Source: Microvirga sp. VF16 (GTDB taxonomy: Bacteria > Pseudomonadota > Alphaproteobacteria > Rhizobiales > Beijerinckiaceae). From it: a stretch of DNA of 64,000 nt. Below the pieces are notes generated by a model that ran no database searches, was not told the origin of the DNA, and was given only the letters and a program-made list of their open reading frames with translations. The translations under genes and the position numbers were made by a program. The stretch covers positions 248,001-312,000 of the forward strand of contig NZ_CP069359.1 in the NCBI RefSeq assembly GCF_016864375.1, given 5' to 3'. Shown here piece after piece: positions 42,403 through 51,029 of the stretch (its first letter is position 1; every line of letters starts with the position of its first letter).

Positions 42403-43194
42403 TTAACTCTTGACGGCCTCTTGTCTGACTTCGATCTCATGAATGTCGGATCCGACTACAATATTGATCCGGTAAGATTTCGGCGCATCGCTCCCGTCAG
42501 TTTGAGGCGGCTCGAAGTGTAACTGGCCGCCATACCATTCACCGGGAAGAATCGTGTTGTCCTTGAGTACTGATTGCTCGAGGCTCGCAAGGCTTTGTCG
42601 CCCCTGCTCGACCGTGCTTGCAATCATTGCGTCGTTCTGTGCGGCTGCATTTGCCTGAGCGATCGCATTGGCCGTGGGATCGAAATAAGATGCCGTAACG
42701 GTGCTGACGCGATTGTACGAACCGTAGGGCGTGTAGGTTGTTGAGTAAACGTTGGCGCGGGCTGTACCATATCCTGCTTGGGACGCCGCGAAGGAATTAG
42801 CTCCTGCTGCCAGTCCGACCAGAAGCGCTTGTGCAACTTGTTTGCTACGCTCTTCAGCGACCAGGCTCTCGTAGGTCTTTACGGGCAGAGCTACAACCCT
42901 GCCGTCCGTTGCCTTTTGATGAACGGCAATGTTGCTCACCGCGAATTCGAGCGGGCCTTTCGTAAGGTTGTTGATGCCAATTACGAATACCGGCCGTGTT
43001 CCAGATTGAAACTCCCGGGATGCCGGGCTCACGAGGACGATCGAATTTCTGCTCTTTGAGACAATTGCTTGGCGACCGTCACGGACCATCGCCTGTTGAT
43101 TGGCATTGGCCTGGAAACGGACGGTCTCGGTGCTGACACAAGCTAGCAAAAGCGGCGTCCCTGCGATCACCGCGACAAGATTTCGGATTTTCAT
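42403..43194 (-). CDS. Lipoprotein of unknown function
   Basis: A 263-residue envelope lipoprotein. Lipobox LLLAC follows the signal peptide (MKIRNLVAVIAGTPLLLAC), with a cysteine near residue 19. The mature part has an immunoglobulin-like strand region (RPVFVIGINNLTKGPLEFAV), a small hydrophobic alanine/glycine-rich stretch and a C-terminal beta region (ILPGEWYGGQLHFEPP). The last part, with a GGQ.H.EPP motif, resembles proteins of uncertain function in pathogens and soil bacteria. The 421-nt gap 43195-43615 upstream contains no gene that I can support. Confidence 0.65.
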   Translation of the reverse strand: MKIRNLVAVIAGTPLLLACVSTETVRFQANANQQAMVRDGRQAIVSKSRNSIVLVSPASREFQSGTRPVFVIGINNLTKGPLEFAVSNIAVHQKATDGRVVALPVKTYESLVAEERSKQVAQALLVGLAAGANSFAASQAGYGTARANVYSTTYTPYGSYNRVSTVTASYFDPTANAIAQANAAAQNDAMIASTVEQGRQSLASLEQSVLKDNTILPGEWYGGQLHFEPPQTDGSDAPKSYRINIVVGSDIHEIEVRQEAVKS

Positions 43195-43615
43195 TGAGGC
43201 CCCCATAGTCCCATCGACTAGAAGCCAAAATTGAGATGTCCAGGCAAGAGAAAGCTTAAAATTCCATTGATGGGCAGTCTAGTTGACCACAGGGTTTTTA
43301 TTCAGATGTCGAACAAAGAAGTGATCGATCTAACCACTCCTTGAGGCTTTAGAGAGAAGATTATTTCGCCTCTATGGCCTCCCTCTGGCATCTGGCTCAT
43401 CCCGGTCTATCCCGACGCGCAAGTCTTCAACAGCGACGTTGCCCCGTGCGCAGAGGATGGCGAGGCCACAGAGCAAATGGCGATAGTTGGCACTGCGCTT
43501 GCATTAGGCCTGATCCGCGCTCGGAAGCTCCCTAAACTCGATCGCGTTTCTGTGATGTCCGTTTCAGCCGAGTATCCCGGCCGAAGTCGGCGTCGTGTTC
43601 TGCTCTCTGTCGCGC

Positions 43616-44284
43616 TCACCAAGACGCTGGATGCAGACGCCGCTTCCAGCGCTCGCCGCGCGGCAGTTGAGCGGCAGAGGCCTGACGCTTTGTCAGCCTC
43701 GCTGGCTCGGATTTCGGCGACGTCGCTGGGGCAGAGGGGCGCAGCGGGTCTGCATGGGCTGTCGGAGATCGTCGAACAGGCTCTGATGCGTCTACGTCCT
43801 CGACGAACTCAGGCAGCTTCCTCCGTCGTATCCGTGCCTTCGTCTCTCCGGTTGCAACGTCGTCAGTCCGAACGTCAGGAACGGGCTGCGGGCTCCCCTC
43901 CGCCACCGGTGCAGCATCCATCCACAATGCAGTTTCCGGGGTCGGTCGCGCGTCTGGAGCATCTTCCAGATCGTCCATTGCATCTGCCTGCAGATCGAGC
44001 TCGATCTGCCCTTCATCAGCCTTTGATCTGACAGCCCGCCTGCGACGCACAGGCGCAACGGAATCAGGATCGCTAAGGAGAGGTTCGATGATGCTCGGCA
44101 GAATGCGAGGGGCTGTCACCGGCTCGGCGACGGCTTGAGGTTCAGTCTCTTGGGGGCGTGCTGAGATCTCATCAGGTGGCACTGCGAACAGCCGCCGTGG
44201 CGGAAGGTGGGGACGCGGGCCTTGGGTGCGGGACTTCTTGATCTCGACCGAAAAGGACTTCTGGGGGCGTTTCATCTGATCCAT
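43616..44284 (-). CDS. Hypothetical basic, low-complexity protein
   Basis: A 222-residue protein. Its two ends match a family common in Hyphomicrobiales: the start MKRPQKSFSVEIKKSRTQGP and the end GERWKRRLHP. The middle is proline-, alanine- and aspartate-rich and probably disordered. A long reading frame on the other strand (43477-44031) is judged to be a shadow. The start may be 44284 or 44275. Proteins with these ends are often small and found near mobile elements; their function is unknown. Confidence 0.5.
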   Translation of the reverse strand: MDQMKRPQKSFSVEIKKSRTQGPRPHLPPRRLFAVPPDEISARPQETEPQAVAEPVTAPRILPSIIEPLLSDPDSVAPVRRRRAVRSKADEGQIELDLQADAMDDLEDAPDARPTPETALWMDAAPVAEGSPQPVPDVRTDDVATGETKARIRRRKLPEFVEDVDASEPVRRSPTAHADPLRPSAPATSPKSEPARLTKRQASAAQLPRGERWKRRLHPASW

Positions 44285-44562
44285 GACTTTGGATTGGAAA
44301 TGATTTGATCCGGGTGTCGGGTTGGTGATTGCGGAGCCTCGCCTCGTGGCGTCGATCTGCCCTCCCCGCACTTTCGATCATATCCGGGGATATGTGACGT
44401 CGCGCCTGTCCTGGCAAAGAGAAGCGCCTCGTGCCTGGCAGAGGCGCTTCCCTTCCAGGGAGGATCGGCCCCCCAGCCGTTCCTTCAAGGACGTCACCAG
44501 AATGCCCGATGTCCAGCGCTTTGGCTGTCTCGCAATCAGCACAGGCGCCCGAAAATGCGCCC

Positions 44563-44691
44563 TCAGAGCCCGGCCAGCAGAAGGCTCAGGCCGATCAGGG
44601 CGGCAAACGAGACGGCAAACCGGATGGCCGCCTGCGTGAAGGTTGGAGCAACAGGGGAATGAGCAGGCGCGACGATCTCTGTCGGCGGCAT
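44563..44691 (-). CDS. Very small membrane protein
   Basis: A 42-residue protein with a short polar N-terminus (MPPTEIVAPAHSPVAP) and one C-terminal hydrophobic helix (AAIRFAVSFAALIGLSLLLA). GAAGG lies about ten bases upstream of the ATG. Its size, the helix and the ribosome-binding site make it a plausible tail-anchored small protein, but there is no family evidence. Confidence 0.4.
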   Translation of the reverse strand: MPPTEIVAPAHSPVAPTFTQAAIRFAVSFAALIGLSLLLAGL

Positions 44692-44962
44692 GATGAATAC
44701 CTTCGATGAATATGGCTGGTTCTGAAAACGGGCGAACGGCGCGAACAATTCTGCCGCTCGGCTCGCATCATGTGGCCGATTTCCGGGCTGATGTCTGTCA
44801 CCGGCCGGCAACATGGTGAGTCTGCTGTAGCGTATCGGCTGGCCGCCGAAAGCAGCATTGCCAGGGGCTCGGGATGGCCTACATCCAAGGTGTGCTCACT
44901 CCCATGGCACACCAGCGCCCCGGGCGAGGTTTTCAGACAGCGCCGCGGCCGGGGCGCTTCTC

Positions 44963-45229
44963 TCACGCACCCTGAGAAGCGGTGTGCCGGTTGTTGGTCT
45001 TCACCGGCGGCTGACCGAGCCAGGCGCACAACTCCTCCAGCGACGGAAAGCTGTGCTCGATGTCCTGGAAGGGCGACGGCCGCTTGCTGCGCGGCAGGTC
45101 CTCGAGCAGCTCGGCCGTCCAGATATAGGGTTGGCGCAGGCCGCTTCTGACTACGCTGGCGACAATGGTGTCGGACAGGTAGAGATCATAGGCGCCCGGA
45201 GCCAGCTGGATCAGGCTGTAGCTCATCAT
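44963..45229 (-). CDS. Hypothetical small protein
   Basis: An 88-residue soluble protein. The order YSLIQLAPGAYDLYLSDTIV (beta strands), IWTAELLEDLPRSKRPSPFQ and HSFPSLEELCAWLGQ is that of a small conserved family in Hyphomicrobiales whose role is unknown. It lies 50 nt from the tRNA gene on the same strand. The last ten residues look unconserved. Confidence 0.55.
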   Translation of the reverse strand: MMSYSLIQLAPGAYDLYLSDTIVASVVRSGLRQPYIWTAELLEDLPRSKRPSPFQDIEHSFPSLEELCAWLGQPPVKTNNRHTASQGA

Positions 45230-45281
45230 GGGTTCTCGTTAGAAGGTCAGCTGGCAAATAATTCACTCGTGGGCTTATATT

Positions 45282-45357
45282 TGGTGGGCCTGGAGGGACT
45301 TGAACCCCCAACCAGACCGTTAGGATGGGCCGGCTCTAACCATTGAGCTACAGGCCC
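45282..45357 (-). tRNA. tRNA with CCT anticodon (tRNA-Arg, unusual anticodon arm)
   Basis: A 76-base tRNA with encoded CCA. Acceptor stem GGGCCTG/CAGGCCC, D arm GCTC/GAGC, T stem GGGGG/CCCTC with loop TTCAAGT. The anticodon arm reads GGCCC-ATCCTAA-CGGTC, so the anticodon is CCT (Arg), but there is a C-C mismatch at the last stem pair and A at position 32. The body resembles alphaproteobacterial CAT-anticodon tRNAs as I remember them. It may be a real tRNA-Arg or an altered copy. Confidence 0.8.
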
Positions 45358-45432
45358 CACCGCCAGCCGCCATGACAGTCCACAGCGGGCTGGCTGTACT
45401 TGTGGAGCATGCAAGGTCTGTTCAATAAACCT

Positions 45433-45746
45433 CGGCGGCATTATAAACCAAAGACAGCTTTTCCCTGCGACCTATGGCTTTACGCGAGTCCTGACCTCGT
45501 GGTCGGTGGTAGCGAACATCACTACCATGTCGGACGTGGTTAGGGCGTTCCAAGATAAGAGCATGGCTGATATTTGCTCGCGGCGATGGTCTGGCGTAAG
45601 GCGGATTTGCCTCACCTTCGGCTATTGCCACACCATCGCACCGCCGGTGCGTCTCTTCAGGTGGTTGGGCCGGAAATGCGCCGAACCACGATCCGAAAAA
45701 TCGATCCTGTCTTCAGGGTTGCTGTGTTTGGTTTATAATGCCGCCG
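45433..45746. mobile_element. MITE-like element with 26-bp terminal inverted repeats
   Basis: Terminal repeats at 45433-45458 and 45721-45746 are inverted copies identical at 25 of 26 positions (they begin CGGCGGCATTATAAACC). The 262 bp between them has no convincing gene and lower GC than the flanks. This is the structure of a small non-autonomous transposon or a shrunken insertion sequence. No clear target duplication is seen. It abuts the 5' end of a DUF983 gene that lacks its normal N-terminus, which suggests that the insertion removed or replaced it. Confidence 0.7.
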
Positions 45747-45747
45747 T

Positions 45748-46125
45748 ATGTTTGGAAGCAGATCTTGTTCCAGCCCCTTCAACGGCTTCCTGACCCTCGC
45801 CCCGCGTTGCGAGGCCTGCGGCCTCGACTACTCCTTCGCCGACCCGGCCGACGGCCCGGCCTTCTTCATCATGATCCTCATGGGCATCCCGGCGGCCGGG
45901 TTCGGTGTCTGGGTCGAGATCATGTGGGAGCCGTCCGTCTGGGTTCACCTGCTCACGTCAGGTCCGTTCCTGCTGCTAACCTGCATCCCGCCGATCCGCA
46001 TCGCCAAGGGCATGCTGGTCGCGAGCCAGTACTTCCACAAAGCCGAGGAAGGCCGGTTCGAGATTCCGCGACGGACTGCGGAGACGGAGCCGCCCTCCCC
46101 CGGCACTGTCGGTTCCCGCGGCTGA
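45748..46125 (+). CDS. DUF983 family protein, N-terminally shortened
   Basis: A 125-residue membrane protein. It matches the family from FNGFLTLAPRCEACGLDYSF on, including FADPADGPAFFIMILMGIPA, two membrane helices and the C-terminal LLVASQYFHKAEEGRFE. Normal members begin about 25-30 residues earlier with a CP.CG..RLF zinc-ribbon half. Here the first cysteine pair is missing and the frame begins two bases outside the MITE-like element. The terminal repeat supplies TATAAT at 45734-45739, so a leaderless transcript could start near this ATG. It may be a damaged gene. Confidence 0.6.
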   Translation: MFGSRSCSSPFNGFLTLAPRCEACGLDYSFADPADGPAFFIMILMGIPAAGFGVWVEIMWEPSVWVHLLTSGPFLLLTCIPPIRIAKGMLVASQYFHKAEEGRFEIPRRTAETEPPSPGTVGSRG

Positions 46126-46384
46126 GCCGTTGGTTCGTAACCGTCGTGATTTGCCCCAATGTCCCGTAATCACGACATCGACGGTCCGCGAGTAGTCATT
46201 CCGCAGATGAGAGCGCAACCGAGTTGCCACTCAGGCTCGCTTCAGGCGATCCGGCAGGTCACGGTCAACCTCACGGCTGGTTCAGAGATGATCCAGTGCC
46301 GTCAGGCTTCCCATCTTGCGGGAAGAGATCTCATCGTCTGAACAACACAATTCTGCCACAAACCAAATTAGATTGAGCTTGGCA

Positions 46385-46567
46385 ATGAGCGGGAGAGAGC
46401 CAGCGTGCTGGCCGCCGAAGGAGCAACTGCCCCGGAAACTCTCAGGCACCCAGGACCGCTTCATTGCACAACACTCTGAAAAGTGGAGCATCCTGCTCCC
46501 GCCCATGGTGAAAGTCGCGGCGGCCGCTGGCATCCGGACGAAACTCTCAGGCCAATGACAGAGGGGG
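46385..46567 (+). promoter_or_regulatory. Tandem glycine riboswitch
   Basis: Aptamer 1 has a closing stem ATGAGCGG/CCGCTTCAT, the GGGAGAG 5' strand, the core CCGCCGAAGGAGCAA, and AAACTCTCAGGCA. Aptamer 2 follows after a short linker: closing stem CTCTG (46474-46478) / CAGAG (46559-46563), and GAAACTCTCAGGCC, with a core that reads CCATGGTGAAAG in place of the usual CCGAAGG.GCAA. This is the classic two-aptamer architecture of glycine riboswitches. It lies on the same strand as, and about 350 nt before, the penicillin-binding protein operon, with no supported gene between. Confidence 0.88.
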
Positions 46568-46605
46568 CTCCACCGCAGCATCGCCTGCGGGACCATGATG
46601 GAGCC
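46566..46605 (+). promoter_or_regulatory. Possible expression platform of the glycine riboswitch
   Basis: Right after aptamer 2, GGCTCCA (46566-46572) pairs with TGGAGCC (46599-46605). An inner stem CCGCAG/CTGCGG encloses a six-base loop. The 3' arm contains GGAG eight bases before an ATG at 46612 that opens a 33-codon frame. This is compatible with either control of early translation or an intermediate terminator-like fold. The next ~310 nt, up to the first long gene, hold no other supported feature. Confidence 0.45.
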
Positions 46606-46916
46606 TGACGAATGCCCTTCCCCTACATGCCCGCAAGCCGTGATGCGCCCCCTTCGCCACGAGGGCCAGCAGAGAACCTGATGCGCCGGTTGGGACTCCG
46701 TCCAAGCCGCTGACGCGTCACGACCCATCCCCGAACGCCCGTCGACCATCTCTGGGACGCATCTCGCGGTCTCGGCCCATGACCTGACGCCTCGCCCATC
46801 GAGAGCTGTGGGAATGATGGCGACGTGCACCAAGGGGGATTCCCTTTGCCATTCACCGCCATTGAGCGAGTGCCGTCGCGTCAACGCACGCACTCGCCTG
46901 AACCCGGGTGCTCGCC

Positions 46917-49334
46917 ATGCGCTTCGTTCTTCGCTTCCTCGGCTTTGCCACGGCCCTGGCCTCGCTTCTTCTGGTCAGCGGCTCGCTGACCGTCGGCATT
47001 CTGCTCTGGCATCTCTCCGCCGACCTGCCCGATCACGCGGAACTCACACGTTACGAGCCCGCGGTAACGACGCGCCTGCATGCCGCCGACGGCCGGATCA
47101 TCGCCGAATACGCGCGAGAGAACCGGCTGTACCTCCCCCTGGAGGCCATGCCGCAGCGGATCGTCGCGGCCTTCCTGTCGGCGGAAGACCGGCACTTCTA
47201 TGAGCACAACGGCATCGACCCCAAAGGCATCGGCCGCGCCCTGCTCGCCAATCTCGCCAGCGACGCCGCCCGCCCGCAGGGCGCCTCGACGATCACCCAG
47301 CAGGTCGCCAAGAACCTGCTGCTGTCACGCGAGCAGACCTACAGCCGCAAGATCAAGGAGATCCTCCTCGCCTTCCGGATCGAGGAGACCTTCAGCAAGG
47401 ACCGCATCCTTGAGCTGTATCTCAACGAGATCTATTTCGGTATGGGCCACTACGGCATTGCCGCGGCCGCGCTGGGCTACTTCGACAAGTCCGTGCATGA
47501 GCTGAGCCTGACGGAGGCGGCCTATCTCGCCGCCCTCCCGAAGGGGCCGAACAACTATCACCCCTTCCGCCAACCCGAGGCGGCCATCGCCCGCCGCAAC
47601 TGGGTCCTGGAGCGGATGGCCGCCAACGGCTACATCGGGCAGGAGGAGGCGGATGTGGCGACGGAGGAGGCGTTCGTCGTCAATCTGCGTTCAGTCTCGC
47701 CGCACGAGACCCAAGCCGGCTACTTCGCTGAGGAGGTCCGGCGCGAGCTCGCCAACCGCTACGGCGAAGCGACGCTCTACGAGGGCGGCCTGTCGGTCCG
47801 CACGACGCTTGACCCAACGATGCAGGCTGCGGCCCGCAAGAGCCTCGTCGACGGCTTGGTCCGCTTCGATGAGGCCCGGGGCTGGCGCGGAACCGAGACC
47901 CGGCTTGCCTCTGTCGAGGGCGATTGGGGTGTGAAGCTCACCGAACTGCCAACGTGCGAGGACATCCGACCATGGCAGCAGGCTGTCGTGCTCGCCGTCG
48001 ACGCCAAAGGCGCCCGTATCGGCCTGCGGCCGGACAGGGATGTCACCGGTGCCATTGAGACCGCCCGCCGCACCGGACGGATCGCGAGCCGGGGCATCCG
48101 GTGGTCGGGCCAGAGCCGCGTGAGCGATGTCCTGCGGGTCGGCGACATCGTCCATGTGGAGCCCATCAAAAAGGCGTCCAATGAGTACCGGTTGCGCCAA
48201 GTCCCCGAGATTTCCGGAGCCCTGGTCGCGCTGGAGCCGGACACCGGACGCATCCGTGCCATGGTGGGCGGCTTTTCGTCCAGCCAGAACGAATTCAACC
48301 GCGTCACCCAGGCCTGGCGCCAACCCGGCTCCACGTTCAAGGCCCTCGTCTACGCGGCGGCCCTGGACAACGGCTACACGCCGTCCAGCCTCGTTCTCGA
48401 TGCGCCGCTGTCCATCGACCAGGGCACGGGACAGGCACCGTGGTCCCCGGGCAACCACAACGGCCGCTACGACGGTCCGTCCACGCTCCGCATGGGGCTG
48501 GAGCGCTCCAAGAATGTGATGACGGTGAGGCTGGCGCGGGACGTCGGGATGCCGCTTGTGTCCGACTATGCCCGGCGCCTCGGCGTCCAGGACGACCTGC
48601 CGCCGCGGCTCGCGATGGCGCTCGGAGCCGGCGAGACGACGGTGCTGCGGATGACCTCCGCCTACGCGATGTTCGTCAACGGCGGCCGCCATGTTCGGCC
48701 AACGCTGATCGAGCACATCCAGAACCGCCACGGGAAGACCATCTTCCGGCACGACCGGCGGGCATGCTCCGGCTGCGCCGCCCTCTCCTGGCGCAACCAG
48801 GGTATCCCCAGGCTGGCGGACAAGGCGGAGCAGGCCATCGATCCGCTGACGGCCTACCAGGTGACCTCCCTGCTGGAGGGTGTCGTCGAGCGCACGCTGC
48901 CAAAGGTGTTCTCCGGCTTCGGCCGGCCACTCGCCGGCAAGACCGGAACAACCAACGACGCCAAGGACCTGTGGTTCGTCGGCTCGACGCCGGAGCTCGC
49001 CGTCGGCGTGTTTCTCGGCTACGACCGGCCCCGCTCGCTCGGCAGGTCGGCCTACGGCTCCGGGCATGCCGCGCCCATCGTCCGCGCCTTCCTGGAGCAG
49101 GCGCTCGCGGGCAAGCCGCGAACCGCCTTTCGCGTTCCGGCCGGCATCAAGCTGATCCCGGTTGATCCTTATACCGGCGATCGCAGTGCACTCGGAGCAG
49201 GCACGATCCTGGAGGCGTTCAAGCCCGGCACCGAGCCGCCGGCAACCGCGCTTCCCCCTATCTCAAACTGGAGCCCGGCCGACGTCCCAGCCCGGGAGGC
49301 TTATGCCCCTCCCGGCCCCAGCTACTTCCGCTGA
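46917..49334 (+). CDS. mrcA: Bifunctional class A penicillin-binding protein (PBP1A type)
   Basis: An 805-residue inner-membrane enzyme that polymerises glycan strands and cross-links peptides. After an N-terminal membrane anchor, the GT51 transglycosylase is intact (AFLSAEDRHFYEHNGIDPKG, QGASTITQQVAKNLLLSREQ). The transpeptidase has the S-x-x-K nucleophile in QPGSTFKALVYA, S-x-N in ERSKNVMTVRLA and KTG in LAGKTGTTNDAKD. The ATG at 46917 precedes the anchor; a GTG at 46908 is possible. It is the first gene of a three-gene operon behind the glycine riboswitch. The transpeptidase half normally acts on D-Ala-D-Ala pentapeptide, a step disturbed by glycine. Confidence 0.9.
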   Translation: MRFVLRFLGFATALASLLLVSGSLTVGILLWHLSADLPDHAELTRYEPAVTTRLHAADGRIIAEYARENRLYLPLEAMPQRIVAAFLSAEDRHFYEHNGIDPKGIGRALLANLASDAARPQGASTITQQVAKNLLLSREQTYSRKIKEILLAFRIEETFSKDRILELYLNEIYFGMGHYGIAAAALGYFDKSVHELSLTEAAYLAALPKGPNNYHPFRQPEAAIARRNWVLERMAANGYIGQEEADVATEEAFVVNLRSVSPHETQAGYFAEEVRRELANRYGEATLYEGGLSVRTTLDPTMQAAARKSLVDGLVRFDEARGWRGTETRLASVEGDWGVKLTELPTCEDIRPWQQAVVLAVDAKGARIGLRPDRDVTGAIETARRTGRIASRGIRWSGQSRVSDVLRVGDIVHVEPIKKASNEYRLRQVPEISGALVALEPDTGRIRAMVGGFSSSQNEFNRVTQAWRQPGSTFKALVYAAALDNGYTPSSLVLDAPLSIDQGTGQAPWSPGNHNGRYDGPSTLRMGLERSKNVMTVRLARDVGMPLVSDYARRLGVQDDLPPRLAMALGAGETTVLRMTSAYAMFVNGGRHVRPTLIEHIQNRHGKTIFRHDRRACSGCAALSWRNQGIPRLADKAEQAIDPLTAYQVTSLLEGVVERTLPKVFSGFGRPLAGKTGTTNDAKDLWFVGSTPELAVGVFLGYDRPRSLGRSAYGSGHAAPIVRAFLEQALAGKPRTAFRVPAGIKLIPVDPYTGDRSALGAGTILEAFKPGTEPPATALPPISNWSPADVPAREAYAPPGPSYFR

Positions 49335-49350
49335 TGGGACGGGTGACGTG

Positions 49351-50994
49351 ATGGCTCGGTCTCTGTTCCAGCTCGCCTTTGAACGCAGCCCCGCACGCAT
49401 CCGGCTGGCAGCCCTTGGGTTTGTCGGCCTGTTCGCCGCGATTGCAGTGCGACTGGTCGCGTTCGCCCTCGACCCTGCCGAGCCCCGCGCGGCCGCTCAG
49501 GACCGGATCCAGCGCATGCGGCCGGACATCGTTGACCGCAACGGCGTCCTGCTCGCCAAGGACCTGAAAGCCTTCTCCGTCTACGCCGAGCCCCGCAGGA
49601 TCATCGACGTCGACGAGGCGGTCGAGGGCCTGACCGACGTGTTCGCGGACCTCAACCCGCACGACCTGCGTCGCAAGCTCACGTCGGAGTCAGGCTTCGC
49701 CTGGATCAAGCGCTCGATCCCGCCCTCCGCGGCCGATCGCGTCTGGTCGCTCGGCTTGGCCGGCATCCACCTGCGGCCCGAACCGACGCGCGTCTACCCC
49801 AACGGGGCTGCGGCGGCGCATGTCCTGGGTGCGGTCGACATCGACAACCAGGGCCTGTCGGGAATCGAGAAGTGGATCGATGCCACCATGGGAACGGGAA
49901 CCGGAGAGCTGTCGAGCGGACAGGCGCCGGCGCTACGGGCCGATATAGCCGTCCGCCTCAGCATCGATCTCAGGGTCCAGCACCTCTATGCCGAGCAACT
50001 GCGCCGCGCCGTCGAAACCTACACCGCCATTGCCGCGGCGGGACTGATTCTTGATGTCACCAACGGCGAGGTCCTCGCGCTCGTGTCACTGCCCGATTTC
50101 GATCCGAACGAGCCGGATCTGGCGCTGCACCCGGATCGCATCAACCGGATGCAGGTTGGCCGCTACGAGATGGGGTCGATCTACAAGGCCATCACGACCG
50201 CGCTCGCATTGGATACCGGGCTGTTCACGCTTCACTCGACCTTCGACGTCAGGCAGCCGCTCACCATCGGCGGCGCCAGCATCGACGACTTCCGCGGCAA
50301 GAAGCGGGTCCTGACGCTGCCCGAGAGCTTCATCTACTCATCGAACATCGCCATGGGCCGGATGGCGCTGGTCACGGGCGCGTCCCGGCTCCAGGCCTTC
50401 CTGAAGTCGCTCGGTCAGTTCGACCGGATCCGGACCGAATTGACCGAGAGCTCCGCACCCATCGTGCCATCGCGGTGGAGCGATGTCACAACCGCGACGG
50501 TCGCCTTCGGGCACGGCATCGCGGTCACACCCCTTCAAGCCGCCATGGCGGTGGCGGCGTTGGTCAATGGCGGTGACCTGATCACCCCCACCTTCCTCGC
50601 CGGACGCGGCCTCGGCGACCGCCTCCGAGCTGCGGCCGTGATCAAGCCGGAAACCGCCGCGGCCATGCGCGACCTGATGCGCCTCAACGTCGAGGCGGGA
50701 TCGGCCCGGCGGGCCTCGCTCGATCCGATCCGGATCGGCGGCAAGACGGGAACCTCCGAGAAAGTCATTGGCGGGGTCTACTCCAAGGAGAAGGTCATGA
50801 CGTTCTTCGTCGGCGTCGCTCCCATCGACGCACCGCGCTACCTGTTCCTGACGATCCTCGATGAGCCGCGCGGTCTGCCGGAAACCTTTGGCTTCCGCAC
50901 CTCCGGATGGAATGCGGTACCGGTGACGCGGCGTGTCATGGGTGAGGCCCTGCCGCTGCTCGGCGTCCAGCCCTGGACGGCTTCCGCGCATTGA
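49351..50994 (+). CDS. ftsI: FtsI/PBP3-like class B penicillin-binding protein
   Basis: A 547-residue transpeptidase with one N-terminal membrane helix (LAALGFVGLFAAIAVRLVAF). It has the pedestal domain RPDIVDRNGVLLAKDLKAFS typical of FtsI and the catalytic motifs S-x-x-K in MGSIYKAITTALALD, S-x-N in YSSNIAMG and KTG in IGGKTGTSEKV. It lacks a glycosyltransferase. It starts 16 nt after the PBP1A gene behind GGGACGGG, so the two are co-transcribed. It lies outside a division/cell-wall (mra) cluster, so it is probably an accessory copy beside the housekeeping ftsI. Confidence 0.88.
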   Translation: MARSLFQLAFERSPARIRLAALGFVGLFAAIAVRLVAFALDPAEPRAAAQDRIQRMRPDIVDRNGVLLAKDLKAFSVYAEPRRIIDVDEAVEGLTDVFADLNPHDLRRKLTSESGFAWIKRSIPPSAADRVWSLGLAGIHLRPEPTRVYPNGAAAAHVLGAVDIDNQGLSGIEKWIDATMGTGTGELSSGQAPALRADIAVRLSIDLRVQHLYAEQLRRAVETYTAIAAAGLILDVTNGEVLALVSLPDFDPNEPDLALHPDRINRMQVGRYEMGSIYKAITTALALDTGLFTLHSTFDVRQPLTIGGASIDDFRGKKRVLTLPESFIYSSNIAMGRMALVTGASRLQAFLKSLGQFDRIRTELTESSAPIVPSRWSDVTTATVAFGHGIAVTPLQAAMAVAALVNGGDLITPTFLAGRGLGDRLRAAAVIKPETAAAMRDLMRLNVEAGSARRASLDPIRIGGKTGTSEKVIGGVYSKEKVMTFFVGVAPIDAPRYLFLTILDEPRGLPETFGFRTSGWNAVPVTRRVMGEALPLLGVQPWTASAH

Positions 50995-51029
50995 TATTGA
51001 TCTCGCACACCATGATGGATTTCTGACCG

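Noticed and set aside
43477..44031. Plus-strand frame of about 184 codons
   Set aside because: It overlaps the minus-strand hypothetical gene, whose start and end match a known family pattern. The plus frame has no similar support.
45506..45793. Frame across the MITE-like element into the DUF983 gene
   Set aside because: It ends in the wrong frame for DUF983 and shows no transposase motif, so the element was treated as non-coding.
46282..46893. Minus-strand frame of about 203 codons over the riboswitch and leader
   Set aside because: It reads through the glycine aptamers, has no domain, and composition unlike real proteins.
47691..49067. Open frame of about 458 codons antisense to the class A PBP gene
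   Set aside because: Shadow of mrcA, whose glycosyltransferase and transpeptidase motifs prove the plus-strand frame.
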